A DNA stretch of 64,000 nt. It comes from Gammaproteobacteria bacterium. Lineage in GTDB: Bacteria; Pseudomonadota; Gammaproteobacteria; Enterobacterales; Kangiellaceae. Shown piece by piece: positions 45,812-55,500 of the stretch. The translations under genes and the position numbers were made by a program. The notes beneath the pieces were generated by a model. That model was not told where the DNA came from and made no database searches. It worked only from the letters and a program-made list of their open reading frames with translations. Location: contig JABXHQ010000126.1 of NCBI GenBank assembly GCA_013373545.1, positions 25,772 to 89,771 of the forward strand. The letters run 5' to 3'. The number at the start of each line of letters is the position of its first letter. Position 1 is the first letter of the stretch.

Positions 45812-47540
45812 ATCCATCGTTCGTCGAACGTGTGAACAAATCCCAACGTCATTACAAACGCTTCCGCCGTTACTGCAAAAGTTGTTGGCACAGCGCGGTG
45901 TAGAAGATCTTTCTGAAACCGATTACTCCTTGGCAAATTTGATCGATTATCGGCTGCTCTCTCAGATTGAAGCGGCCGCGGCTGCCTTTGTGGCGGCTCG
46001 AGCACAGCAACCCAAAGTCATTATTGTCGGCGATTTTGATGCTGATGGTGCAACCAGCACCGCACTATTGATGTTAGGACTTAAAACAATGGGCTGGCAA
46101 AACGTCGATTACGTGGTACCGAATCGATTTGAATTTGGTTACGGACTTTCGGTGGGGATTGTTGACCACATAGCCGCACAGGCTCCCGATTGGATCATTA
46201 CTGTCGACAATGGTATCAGCAGTTTGGATGGGGTTGCACGCGCGCGAGAATTAGGTATTAAAGTGATTATTACTGATCATCACTTGGCCCCGGAAACTTT
46301 ACCTGCAGCGGATTATATAATTAATCCCAATCAACCCAATGATAATTTTCCCAGTAAAGCAATCGCCGGTGTTGGCGTTGCTTTTTACACTTTAGTGGCA
46401 CTGCGCGCTGAATTGCGTCGACAAGGCGCCTTTACAAACCAAAGTGAGCCAAATCTAGCGGACTGGCTTGATTTAGTTGCGCTTGGCACCGTGGCGGACG
46501 TAGTCCCACTGGATTTTAATAATCGTGTTTTGGTCGCGAATGGCTTGCGCCGAATTCGTGCCGGTAGATGCCGGCCCGGAATATTAGCTTTGTTGCAACT
46601 TGCCCGCCGCGATTGTGCCAGTGCTCAGGCGAGTGATTTAGGATTTGCCGTGGGTCCACGGTTGAATGCCGCTGGACGTTTGGATGATATGTCGATAGGT
46701 ATTGAAACTTTACTGGCTGAGGAGCCGCAACAAGCCCTGCGGCTGGCCGCCGAACTTGACGATCTCAATCGCTATCGGCGCGAGCGTGAACAAGAAATGG
46801 TTGCCGAAGCTGAACGCGCGTTGGGTACATTGTCATTTACCGCTTTGGCTGACAAACCAGCGGCGTTTTGCATCTACCAAGTTGACTGGCATCAAGGCAT
46901 TGTGGGTTTAGTGGCGTCAAGAATTAAAGAAAAAGTCAATCGACCCGTTATTGCATTTGCGCGAGAAGACGAGCATACCGTGAAAGGTTCTGGGCGCAGT
47001 ATTGAAGGTGTCCATATGCGCGATGTATTAGCGAATGTCGAGCGCCGCCAGCCGGGCATTATGCTTAAGTTTGGTGGGCATGCAATGGCTGCAGGGTTAT
47101 CTATTCGACTCGCCGATCTCGAGCAGTTTCAGCAATTGTTTGTTGCGGAAACCGAGCGTTGGTTGGCAGGACAAGCGATTAAAGATGAGTTAGTGAGTGA
47201 CGGCTCGCTCAGCAGTGAGCAATTAAATTTAGCGACCAGTCAGTTGATCGAGCAAGCCGGACCGTGGGGACAGAGTTTTCCCGAGCCTACTTTTGACGGT
47301 GTTTTTAGTGTAGTTGAGCAACGTGTGGTGGGTGAGAAACATTTAAAGTTGAAAGTCAGCTTAGCGGCTAAGCAAGCGGCCTATGATGCGATTTATTTTT
47401 TTCCGCCGGAAGATCTATTGCGCGATGACTTGTCGCAAGTTGAACTGGTTTATAAAGTAGCAAGCAATGAGTTTAGGGGCGAGGTAAGTTTTCAATTGAT
47501 CGTAGAACAGTTGCGAAAAATAGTCGAGCAATCCAGTTAA
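45801..47540 (+). CDS. recJ: Single-stranded-DNA-specific 5'-3' exonuclease RecJ
   Basis: DHH-family exonuclease used in recombination, mismatch and base excision repair. Motifs: IIVGDFDADGATSTALL, ITVDNGISSLDGV, IITDHHLAPETLPAADYIINPNQ, then LGTVADVVPL and the DHHA1 block GIVGLVASRIKEKVNRPVIAFA and LKFGGHAMAAGLSI. 579 residues, normal. Start GTG 45801 inside the upstream gene, with AAGG before it. Confidence 0.96.
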   Translation: MLIKSIVRRTCEQIPTSLQTLPPLLQKLLAQRGVEDLSETDYSLANLIDYRLLSQIEAAAAAFVAARAQQPKVIIVGDFDADGATSTALLMLGLKTMGWQNVDYVVPNRFEFGYGLSVGIVDHIAAQAPDWIITVDNGISSLDGVARARELGIKVIITDHHLAPETLPAADYIINPNQPNDNFPSKAIAGVGVAFYTLVALRAELRRQGAFTNQSEPNLADWLDLVALGTVADVVPLDFNNRVLVANGLRRIRAGRCRPGILALLQLARRDCASAQASDLGFAVGPRLNAAGRLDDMSIGIETLLAEEPQQALRLAAELDDLNRYRREREQEMVAEAERALGTLSFTALADKPAAFCIYQVDWHQGIVGLVASRIKEKVNRPVIAFAREDEHTVKGSGRSIEGVHMRDVLANVERRQPGIMLKFGGHAMAAGLSIRLADLEQFQQLFVAETERWLAGQAIKDELVSDGSLSSEQLNLATSQLIEQAGPWGQSFPEPTFDGVFSVVEQRVVGEKHLKLKVSLAAKQAAYDAIYFFPPEDLLRDDLSQVELVYKVASNEFRGEVSFQLIVEQLRKIVEQSS

Positions 47541-47587
47541 TGCTTTGCGCTAGCGAAAACTGAATCGCTCGACTCACTGTGACGAGT

Positions 47588-47959
47588 TTAATACAGACTG
47601 CCCAGTAGTTGTTTGAACTCACTCTCTTTAATTCGTGCTTTGCGTAGCTTTTCTACTTGCTCATCAGAAAGACGAATAATGGAGCCTGCATAAGGCTTGT
47701 TGAATTTGTAATCCCAAGCTCGGTCGTCTGCATTCACTGCAATTTGCTGCAACATTTTAAGTTGTTTGCAGGTGGATCGGTTGGGTGCTTCGCCAAGACG
47801 TTCGCCGTAAACTTTCAATAATCGTTTATGGTAAACCGAACTCTTTTCACTATCTGCAATGGCACAGTACTCATCAACTGAGTAAGTCATTTCAGACTCA
47901 GCGAATACAACTGAACTCGCTAACAATGCTGCAGAAATCATTAATGTCTTTTTCATCAC
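47588..47959 (-). CDS. Small secreted protein of unknown function
   Basis: 123 residues with a clear signal peptide (MMKKTLMISAALLASSVVFA). The mature part has a single pair of cysteines (VDEYCAIAD, NRSTCKQL), suggesting one disulfide, and a basic C-terminal half. No family recognised. Transcribed toward recJ, between recJ and the next lipoprotein gene. Double Met start; AGGAGC is upstream. Confidence 0.7.
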   Translation of the reverse strand: MMKKTLMISAALLASSVVFAESEMTYSVDEYCAIADSEKSSVYHKRLLKVYGERLGEAPNRSTCKQLKMLQQIAVNADDRAWDYKFNKPYAGSIIRLSDEQVEKLRKARIKESEFKQLLGSLY

Positions 47960-48113
47960 AGTGCTCCTTTAAGTTTTGCCGACTGAAACCCTTTAACGGG
48001 TGAGTTTAGTATGCGACAAACTTTCTCCGAACACATTCAATAGGTGTAATCAGGTATTGCAAAAAGCCATATTCGACACAGACCGTAACGGAGTTGGGGA
48101 GGTTATTAACGTT

Positions 48114-48527
48114 TTAACTCTGTAACAGCTGCTTTAGACGCGCGCCACAATAGTTCGCATCGCCTTCCCAGGTCACATTGGACAAGGGTTGCTGGTGCGC
48201 AAAACTGGCCCGAATCAAGCAAGTTTCTGGCTCACTATTAAGCGGGATCGAGATCCCGATAGCACTAAACCAGTGGCCACCACCGCCACCGCCGCCAACG
48301 CTCACGCGACTGCTCGACTGTGAGCGTTCACTGAACAGCCACTCTAGGTGTTGTTGTTGTTCTGTTTTAATTTGCTTGTTGGGTACCCCTAAGAGGGCAA
48401 TCATTGCATCTGGGCTGAGACCTTGCAGTTGGTCAATTTGCCGGTCGACATCCGAGGCTTGGTAGTAGGTGCATCCGCTGATAAACCAGAGGCTCAGTAT
48501 TGACGCCACAATAAAGCGTAAATTCAT
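48114..48527 (-). CDS. Small lipoprotein with polyglycine stretch, unknown function
   Basis: ATG 48527 (MNLRFIVASILSLWFISGC) has GGAG nine bases upstream and gives 137 residues; the track's 48575 start adds 16. Lipobox FISGC predicts a lipoprotein. The mature part carries VSVGGGGGGGHW and cysteines near the end (ETCLIRA, NYCGARL). DMIALLGVPNKQIKTEQQQHLEWLF resembles the SmpA/OmlA-like outer-membrane lipoprotein pattern (a Gly-Pro-x-Pro turn then an acidic/Trp strand), though that is weak. Divergent from prfB. Confidence 0.72.
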   Translation of the reverse strand: MNLRFIVASILSLWFISGCTYYQASDVDRQIDQLQGLSPDAMIALLGVPNKQIKTEQQQHLEWLFSERSQSSSRVSVGGGGGGGHWFSAIGISIPLNSEPETCLIRASFAHQQPLSNVTWEGDANYCGARLKQLLQS

Positions 48528-48629
48528 GATAAAAGGCTCCTTTTCAACGTTAGCTACTGTCTTAATGTTAGCCATTTTTGTACAATAGCGCCTTTTAAAC
48601 CAGCTACAAATTCACAGGTTGAACATTTT

Positions 48630-49728
48630 ATGCTCGAAGTTAACGCGATAAAAGAGAAGATTAAGGAACTCAGTGCTCGAAATGGCGAGCTTCGGGGGTA
48701 TCTTTGACTTCGAAACTAAGCAAGAGCGCCTAGTTGAAGTTGAACGCGAGCTAGAGGACCCTGAAGTCTGGAATGAGCCAGATAAAGCCCAGGCGTTGGG
48801 TAAGGAGCGCGCAGCATTAGAATTAGTGGTCGTTACCTTCAATAACCTTAAACAGGGTTTGGACGATAGCCGAGAGTTATTAGAATTAGCTCTTGAAGAG
48901 CAGGATAATGACAGCGTAGAAGAAGTTATCGCTGAACTTGCTGAACTGGAAGAGCAATTGGCTAAGCTTGAGTTCCGCAGAATGTTTGCCGGTGCCAACG
49001 ACGACAGCGATTGCTATTTGGACATTCAAGCGGGTAGCGGTGGTACGGAAGCGCAAGATTGGGCCAACATGTTGCTGCGGATGTATCTGCGCTGGGGCGA
49101 AGCAAAAGGCTTTAACCCTGAGCTCATTGAGGTATCGGCTGGAGATGTGGCTGGAATCAAAAGCGGAACGATCAAGTTTAGTGGTGAGTATGCTTTTGGT
49201 TGGCTAAGAACTGAAACAGGAGTACACCGGTTAGTCAGAAAGTCGCCGTTCGACTCAGGCAATCGACGTCACACTTCGTTTGCATCCGCGTTTGTATACC
49301 CTGAAGTCAATGATGACATTGAAATTGAAATTAATCCGGCCGATCTACGTATCGACACTTATCGCGCCAGTGGTGCGGGTGGTCAGCACGTGAATAAAAC
49401 TGATTCAGCAGTGCGGATTACTCATTTACCAACAAATACGGTCGTTCAATGTCAAAATGATCGATCGCAGCATAAGAACAAAGACCAAGCCATGAAGTTG
49501 CTCAAAGCAAAACTTCATGAGTTGGAAATGATGAAACAGAACGAAGAAAAGCAAGCCATGGAAGACAATAAATCCGATATCGGATGGGGCTCGCAGATTC
49601 GTTCTTATGTACTCGATGATGCCCGGATTAAAGATTTGCGCACCGGAGTTGAAAATCGCAATACTCAGGCCGTATTGGATGGCGAGCTTGACCCATTTAT
49701 TGAGGCTAGCTTAAAGGCTGGTTTATAA
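48630..49728 (+). CDS. prfB: Peptide chain release factor 2 (programmed +1 frameshift)
   Basis: Recognises UGA and UAA stop codons. Translation starts at ATG 48630 ([25 protein letters not shown]), reaches in-frame TGA at 48705-48707 and continues in the +1 frame as [37 protein letters not shown]. The ORF track shows only the downstream part (48673, internal ATG). GGQ motif: [20 protein letters not shown]; tripeptide SPF in [15 protein letters not shown], as in RF2. 365 residues after shifting, normal for RF2. lysS follows 21 bp later. Confidence 0.97.
48691..48708 (+). promoter_or_regulatory. RF2 programmed frameshift site
   Basis: TTCGGGGGTATCTTTGAC: a GGGGG Shine-Dalgarno-like stimulator three bases before the slippery CTT-TGA-C. 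Low RF2 lets the ribosome shift +1 at CTT, which makes prfB autoregulated. Confidence 0.95.
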
Positions 49729-49749
49729 CTTTTTGAGGCTAGAATTTTT

Positions 49750-51285
49750 ATGTCTGATACACAAGTGACTGATGAAAATAAATTAATTGCCGAGCGCCGG
49801 AGTAAGCTTGAAAGCATCCGTGATAATTGCAAAGCTAATGGACACCCGAACAACTTTCAGCGTGAGCACTATTCAGCTGATTTGCAGCAAGCCTATGAGG
49901 GGCTAGATAAAGAAGCTTTAAATGAGCGTAAAATCGAAGTCAGCGTTGCCGGAAGAGTGATGGCTAAGCGTGGTCCATTTTATGTTTTGCAAGACATGAA
50001 AGGTCAGATTCAAGCTTATTCGGGAAAAGATGTGCAGAAGGCAATAAAAGCTCAATATGGAGAGCTTGATATTGGTGACATTATCGGTGTTAAAGGTTTG
50101 CTTAGTCGATCGGGTAAAGGTGATTTGTATGTGGCAATGGACCACTATCAGCTGCTCACCAAGTCACTGCGTCCGTTGCCCGATAAGCACGCAGGTTTAA
50201 AAGACCAAGAGCTTAAGTATCGCCAACGTTACGTCGATTTAATTACCAACGAACAAACGCGTAAAAACTTTTTTATTCGCAGTAAAGTTGTTGATGGGAT
50301 CCGCAAGTTTTTAACTGAACGTGACTTTATGGAAGTGGAAACACCAATGCTCCAAGTGATTCCGGGTGGTGCTTCGGCAAAACCCTTTGTCACCCATCAT
50401 AATGCGATGGACATTGAAATGTTTTTACGTATAGCCCCTGAGCTCTATCTTAAGCGACTGGTTGTGGGCGGCTTTGAGCGTGTGTTTGAAATTAATCGAA
50501 ACTTTCGTAATGAAGGTCTTTCAACGCGGCATAACCCAGAGTTCACCATGCTAGAGTTTTACCAAGCTTATGCTGACTATCATGATTTGATGAATTTAAC
50601 CGAAGAAATGCTGCGTACTTTGGCCCAAGACATTCTAGGTACTACGGTAGTCAAAAATACGACACGTGACGAGCATGGTGAAGTGACTAGCGAGATTGAG
50701 TTTGACTTTGGGCAACCGTTTACGCGCATGTCTATGGTTGAAGCCGTATTAAAATATAACCCTGAGTTTTCTGCTGAGGTATTCTCCGATCCCGAAGCCA
50801 ATCTAGAGCAACTCGTCGCTTATGCCAAACAGGTGGGAGTGAAGATCCCTGAGAACAATGTTTGGGGGGCGGGCAAATATATTACTGAAATTTTTGAAGA
50901 GACCGCTGAACATTTACTGATTCAACCGACTTTCATTACTGAATACCCTTGGGAAGTATCACCACTTGCAAGACGTAATGATGAAAATGCATTCGTGACC
51001 GACCGATTTGAGTTCTTCGTTGGTGGCCGTGAACTTGCTAATGGCTTTAGCGAGTTAAATGATGCCGAGGATCAAGCCGCTCGTTTTCGCAAACAAGTAG
51101 AAGAAAAAGAGTCGGGTGATGATGAAGCTATGCACTATGATGATGACTACATTCGGGCACTTGAGTTTGGATTACCGCCAACGGCAGGTGAAGGAATTGG
51201 TATTGACCGTTTGGTAATGCTATTTACCGATTCGCCAACCATTAAAGATGTAATCTTGTTTCCGCATATGCGGCCGCAAAGTTAA
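49750..51285 (+). CDS. lysS: Lysyl-tRNA synthetase (class II)
   Basis: 511 residues. OB-fold anticodon domain (about 60-170, [17 protein letters not shown]), then class II motifs: motif 1 [21 protein letters not shown], motif 2 [23 protein letters not shown], motif 3 [19 protein letters not shown]. Normal length, directly behind prfB as in E. coli. Confidence 0.98.
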   Translation: MSDTQVTDENKLIAERRSKLESIRDNCKANGHPNNFQREHYSADLQQAYEGLDKEALNERKIEVSVAGRVMAKRGPFYVLQDMKGQIQAYSGKDVQKAIKAQYGELDIGDIIGVKGLLSRSGKGDLYVAMDHYQLLTKSLRPLPDKHAGLKDQELKYRQRYVDLITNEQTRKNFFIRSKVVDGIRKFLTERDFMEVETPMLQVIPGGASAKPFVTHHNAMDIEMFLRIAPELYLKRLVVGGFERVFEINRNFRNEGLSTRHNPEFTMLEFYQAYADYHDLMNLTEEMLRTLAQDILGTTVVKNTTRDEHGEVTSEIEFDFGQPFTRMSMVEAVLKYNPEFSAEVFSDPEANLEQLVAYAKQVGVKIPENNVWGAGKYITEIFEETAEHLLIQPTFITEYPWEVSPLARRNDENAFVTDRFEFFVGGRELANGFSELNDAEDQAARFRKQVEEKESGDDEAMHYDDDYIRALEFGLPPTAGEGIGIDRLVMLFTDSPTIKDVILFPHMRPQS

Positions 51286-51306
51286 CTTCACGGTTGGGAA
51301 TTTGCT

Positions 51307-51687
51307 ATGCGCTACGTGTACCTTATTAACGCTGTATTTATCGCTGTTTGGGCGGTTATTGTCTACTTTACTCAGCCAACACATTTGCAGACCAGTCCAA
51401 ACTGGTGGATTGATGTGCTGATTTTAGGTGGCTTTGCAATGTTGCAACTGCAGGCGATGATTAAACTGAAAACCTTGTATGGTTTTAGCTTGGTATTGAG
51501 TTATACCGTTGCCTTAATCGTGGGCTTAAGAATTATGCTGTCATTAAGCAGTATTCTTTCCCTGGCGGGCTTTGCGCTGTTTTTGTTGTCATTGTTTGCG
51601 ATTATTTATTTGATTGGCTTACGCGGATTTTTGCGCTCGGATAAGGGGCGGGAAATTATGAAGCAGGAAATAATGAAGCAGGGATAA
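51307..51687 (+). CDS. Small inner-membrane protein, unknown function
   Basis: 126 residues with four predicted membrane helices (about 3-22, 35-52, 57-77, 80-108) and a short charged C-terminus containing a doubled EIMKQ (GREIMKQEIMKQG). No family recognised. Starts 21 bp after lysS and is closed by a strong terminator, so it is probably the last gene of the prfB-lysS unit. Confidence 0.72.
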   Translation: MRYVYLINAVFIAVWAVIVYFTQPTHLQTSPNWWIDVLILGGFAMLQLQAMIKLKTLYGFSLVLSYTVALIVGLRIMLSLSSILSLAGFALFLLSLFAIIYLIGLRGFLRSDKGREIMKQEIMKQG

Positions 51688-51690
51688 AAA

Positions 51691-51717
51691 AAAGGCGGTT
51701 AACTAACCGCCTTTTTT
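51691..51717. terminator. Bidirectional terminator between lysS unit and dsbA gene
   Basis: GGCGGTT (51694-51700), loop AACT, AACCGCC (51705-51711), flanked by A and T runs on both sides; convergent genes lie on each side. Confidence 0.93.
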
Positions 51718-51724
51718 ATGTCGT

Positions 51725-52450
51725 TTATTGGCAACTCGAAGGTAGCTTTAAGACATCATTAACCACGTTAAAGACTTTTTCATATCCACCGGCTTTTGAA
51801 ACATCGGTTTGATATTGGTAGTTAACCAGCACTGTCGGAACTGAAGTGATTTTATAGCGCTTCATTAACTCAAAACCATTAAGCATTTCTTTTTGTAATG
51901 TCTCAACATCTTGGAATGCTTTTTCAGTTGCTTCTTTAGTTGCACCTGCTTGCACGAAAGCATCAAGAATATTGGTGATTTCTTTCCGCTCGTGGATCAC
52001 GCCAAATAACAAGGGTTTGATCTCATCCAGTACACCGAGGCGTTCAGCAACGTAGTGAGCGGCGACAAATTTGGTAAATTCTTCACGACCTAAGTCGGTT
52101 GGGATGGTGATAAACGTAACGTCATCAGAAACACTTTGGCGCCAGTTTTTAACGTGCTTTTCAAGTTGATAACAATGCGGACATTGATAAGCAAAAAACT
52201 CGATCACCACGGGTTTCTCACAACTGTCTTGCGGCTCTAGAACCGTATAACCTTGCTCATTCTGTGGTTGCGGGGCATGGTTGTGACCACTGTGATCGTC
52301 ACCGGTGTGATCAGCAGCTCCAGGGGCGGCTTCGTTATTCGTGGCGGCTGGCTTAGCTGGCGGCTGGGCAGCTTCGTCTTGAGTGGGTGCTGGCTCAGAA
52401 CCACAGGCCAATAACATTAAACTAAAAAATGCGACCAATGTAATGCGCAC
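51725..52450 (-). CDS. dsbA: DsbA-family thiol oxidoreductase, predicted lipoprotein
   Basis: Periplasmic disulfide-forming oxidase with VIEFFAYQCPHCYQLEKHV (CPHC active site as in DsbA) and ITSVPTVLVN (cis-Pro). The start is GTG 52450 with GGAG six bases upstream (the track's TTG 52462 is in front of it), giving MRITLVAFFSLMLLACGSEP: lipobox LLAC. A linker of about 50 residues follows, rich in Ala, Pro, Asp and His (GDDHSGHNHAPQPQN), before the thioredoxin fold. 241 residues versus about 208 in E. coli. Single gene. Confidence 0.92.
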   Translation of the reverse strand: MRITLVAFFSLMLLACGSEPAPTQDEAAQPPAKPAATNNEAAPGAADHTGDDHSGHNHAPQPQNEQGYTVLEPQDSCEKPVVIEFFAYQCPHCYQLEKHVKNWRQSVSDDVTFITIPTDLGREEFTKFVAAHYVAERLGVLDEIKPLLFGVIHERKEITNILDAFVQAGATKEATEKAFQDVETLQKEMLNGFELMKRYKITSVPTVLVNYQYQTDVSKAGGYEKVFNVVNDVLKLPSSCQ

Positions 52451-52548
52451 GCTATTCTCCAAATCGTTTGGTTTTCAAAAGTGGCAGCCACTGTACCAAA
52501 AAGTGGCTAGAAGTAAAAACATTCAAGTATCAAAAATAAGATCGCAGG

Positions 52549-55500
52549 CTAACGTTCGCGCCAATAAATTACTCGGTCGCTGCCACGGTAGCGACCGAAG
52601 CCAGCGGTAGCGCTTGGGTTGTCGAGACTGGCGTCACCATCCCAGTCGAATTGCAACCAAGGTTGCGTTGATAGGTCAAACGAGAGATTGACTTCACCGC
52701 TGTTGCCAATTCCTGGTGCGGCTAACCAAAAGCCAGCGCCATTGGCCGACTGCCCTGACACTACAGTCGTAACAGTGGAAGGTAACAACACTTGAGTTTC
52801 ACCGCTGTCCAAGTCGCCTTGATAACTTCCGCTGATAAAAGTGACTTGAGCATTACGATAGCTTGAACAGTTATCAAGCAGGTTACGTGTCCACTGTGTG
52901 CCGTCAAAATATTCCACTCCAGTGGGAATTTCGAGTGATTCTGTTTCCGGCCCATAACTGGTTTGCACGTAGGCTCGGCCTAAACGTTGTAATACGGTGG
53001 CGCTGTTGAGTGAGCCGGTTACGCCGTCTTGGTCGCTAGCGACTACGGCTAAGTAGAGCTCAAAAGGGGCGAGGTAAGTAGGAAATTGGTAACCAATATT
53101 GGCAATAACTAAGTTATCGGCAAAACCAAAGTTGTCAAAATCCACAGTGTTAATGGCATCACGATTTAAAGTGCCCGTAGCGGTGGTAGCCGTCGCATTA
53201 TCGATGGGTGAAACGCTGATATCGCCCGGCCCTAGTCGTTCGAAAACACCATCATAGTTGCGCGTAGGGTTTCCTAAGCTGCTCAGTGCTTGAATTTGCA
53301 ATGTCATAGCGTCTAACTGTGCAGAGGACACTAGTCCGCTGGCACTATTGATACCTGCATATGTAAATGTGCTGTCGCAAACCGCTTCAAAGTCGTCAGC
53401 AAGGGTTAGTGCAAAACGCTGCGGAATAAAACGACCAATGTTTTGCCGCTGGCCTAGAACGCCTTCCCCACCATTTTGAAAATTGGCGGTTGCAAGGTCG
53501 ATGGTAAGAATGCCGGCTTCACTCCAAGATTGGGGTAATTGGGCAACGCCGCTGGCATCAAACTCGTTAAAACTTAAAGTCGCATCGCCTAGCAGTCCAT
53601 TCGAATTAGCGACCAGCTGCGCAGTGGGTACTAAACCAATATCACTTCCTGAAGCGCTAATATTTTGAATATTTGGTGTGGTGGCATTGTCACCGAGCTG
53701 GCTGAAGTCGTCCGGCACACCATCGTTATCGAGGTCATCGGCAGCTTGCCACACCACACTGCTGACGGAGGTAGAAAAAGTATCACCTGCGATGGCATAT
53801 ACGTTTCCGGAAGCGTCGGTTGCGTTGGGCTCGCCCGAAATGGATAAGTGGTAACCAAAAGGACGCACAACAAACGGCGTTAAACCGCCAATAATCTCAT
53901 CGGTTGTACCGGTTACAGGGTCTCCAATGCCCACATCGTCGCGGACATTTAAGCCAATGGTGCCGACGTCATTATATTGCACGGTAATGGTGGCAACTCC
54001 TTGATTAAACATCACCGACTGGGAACTGGCACTCGCTGAACTATTGGCAATGGCCACGTTGTCAACGGTGATGGCGGTGGGACTGCTGGTAGGCTGGCTG
54101 AAGTTGCTCCAGAAGCTTATCGCTTGAGTGCCTGTGTATTCTTCGATAACGCCACAACTGGCATCTTGCGGGGTTTGTCCGGCTGCGGTTACCGTGAGGT
54201 CAAACGGCCGTCCGGCGATTTGTGTTGGGACCGGTGCTGGCGAAACGATAAAGCCAAATGGACGGAAGGTTAACAGACCTTCACTGTCGTCATCACTGGC
54301 GCTGCCATCGGTAGCACCAATATTAACCGACTCGGCGACCGTATTGCGCAAATATAAAGTAACGGTGCCCGCATCGGCAGCCGTAAAGTTGTAAGTTGCT
54401 ACGCCATTATTGAGTCCCGAATTACTCAAGGTTCCATTAGCTGAGTCGCTACTGGTTCCGTTATCGTCAACAGTATCCCAGAAGCCGTTACCGCCGGACG
54501 TACTCAAGGTTATTGTTCCGGTATAGCTGGTTTGCAAAACGCCTGAAGCATTTTCCACTCGAATGGAAACCGCCTCGCGATAACAGTTTATTGCACTTCC
54601 ATCATGGGTCAGCACCAGAACATTATTGTCGCATGGTTCGGTAATGGTGACCGCAACATTATCAAAGGCAACGTATTCGTTGCTTTGATTAAACCCTTGG
54701 ATGGAGCGAAAGCCAATGCGGGTATTGGGGCCAACGAAAGCGCTAATATCATAGGTGCGAGACGCATTGAGGTCATTTTGAACCTGTTCCAACACACTGT
54801 ATGAGGCGCCACCATTATTTGAAACGATGATTTGAAAGCGATCATTGCCGTCAAGATTGGCGCTGCTAATATCAACACTAAAGCTGGCGCTGAGAGCGGC
54901 GGAAAGATCGAGTTCACGAGTAACGGAAACATTGGAACTGTTTCGAATGCGCAGTGCGTTGTTCACTACCGCAACCGCACCGCTAGCGGCAGAATTATTA
55001 TCGTTGGTTTCAATCCAGTTGCTGCTCCAATCAGGCGTACCGCCGCTATAACTGACCGTTGCAAAATCGTCGCTGTGGATCACGGTGCAAATACTGGTGG
55101 CAGAGCAGGGGTGAGTTTGGGCCATAATTTCATTGACGTGGCTTTCGGTAAGCGTCGCATTATAAATTTGAACTTCGTCGATAGCGCCATTGAAGTAACG
55201 ACCAGCAAAGTTTTGATCTTGGCCAATTTGCAACGGATCACTGTTCAGCGTGAGCGAACCATTCCAATTGTTGCTGCCTAATGCAACACCATTAACATAG
55301 ATAACCTGTGCACCACTCTCAAAGGTGATAGCAATGTGATACCAATTGTTTGGCGAGATATTTGCCCCACTGGTGGTTAGTTCTTGCGCGCCACCTCCCC
55401 ACCACCAAAATATTTCGCCTGCGGGTGTTAAGTGAAACTCGTAGTTCTCGTCTTTTGACAAGATGCTCATGAGGCCACTGCCTGGCAACGAGCGTGGGTT

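Noticed and set aside
48673-48704. Internal ATG as the prfB start
   Set aside because: The frameshift start at 48630 gives the full RF2 N-terminus and the known regulatory site.
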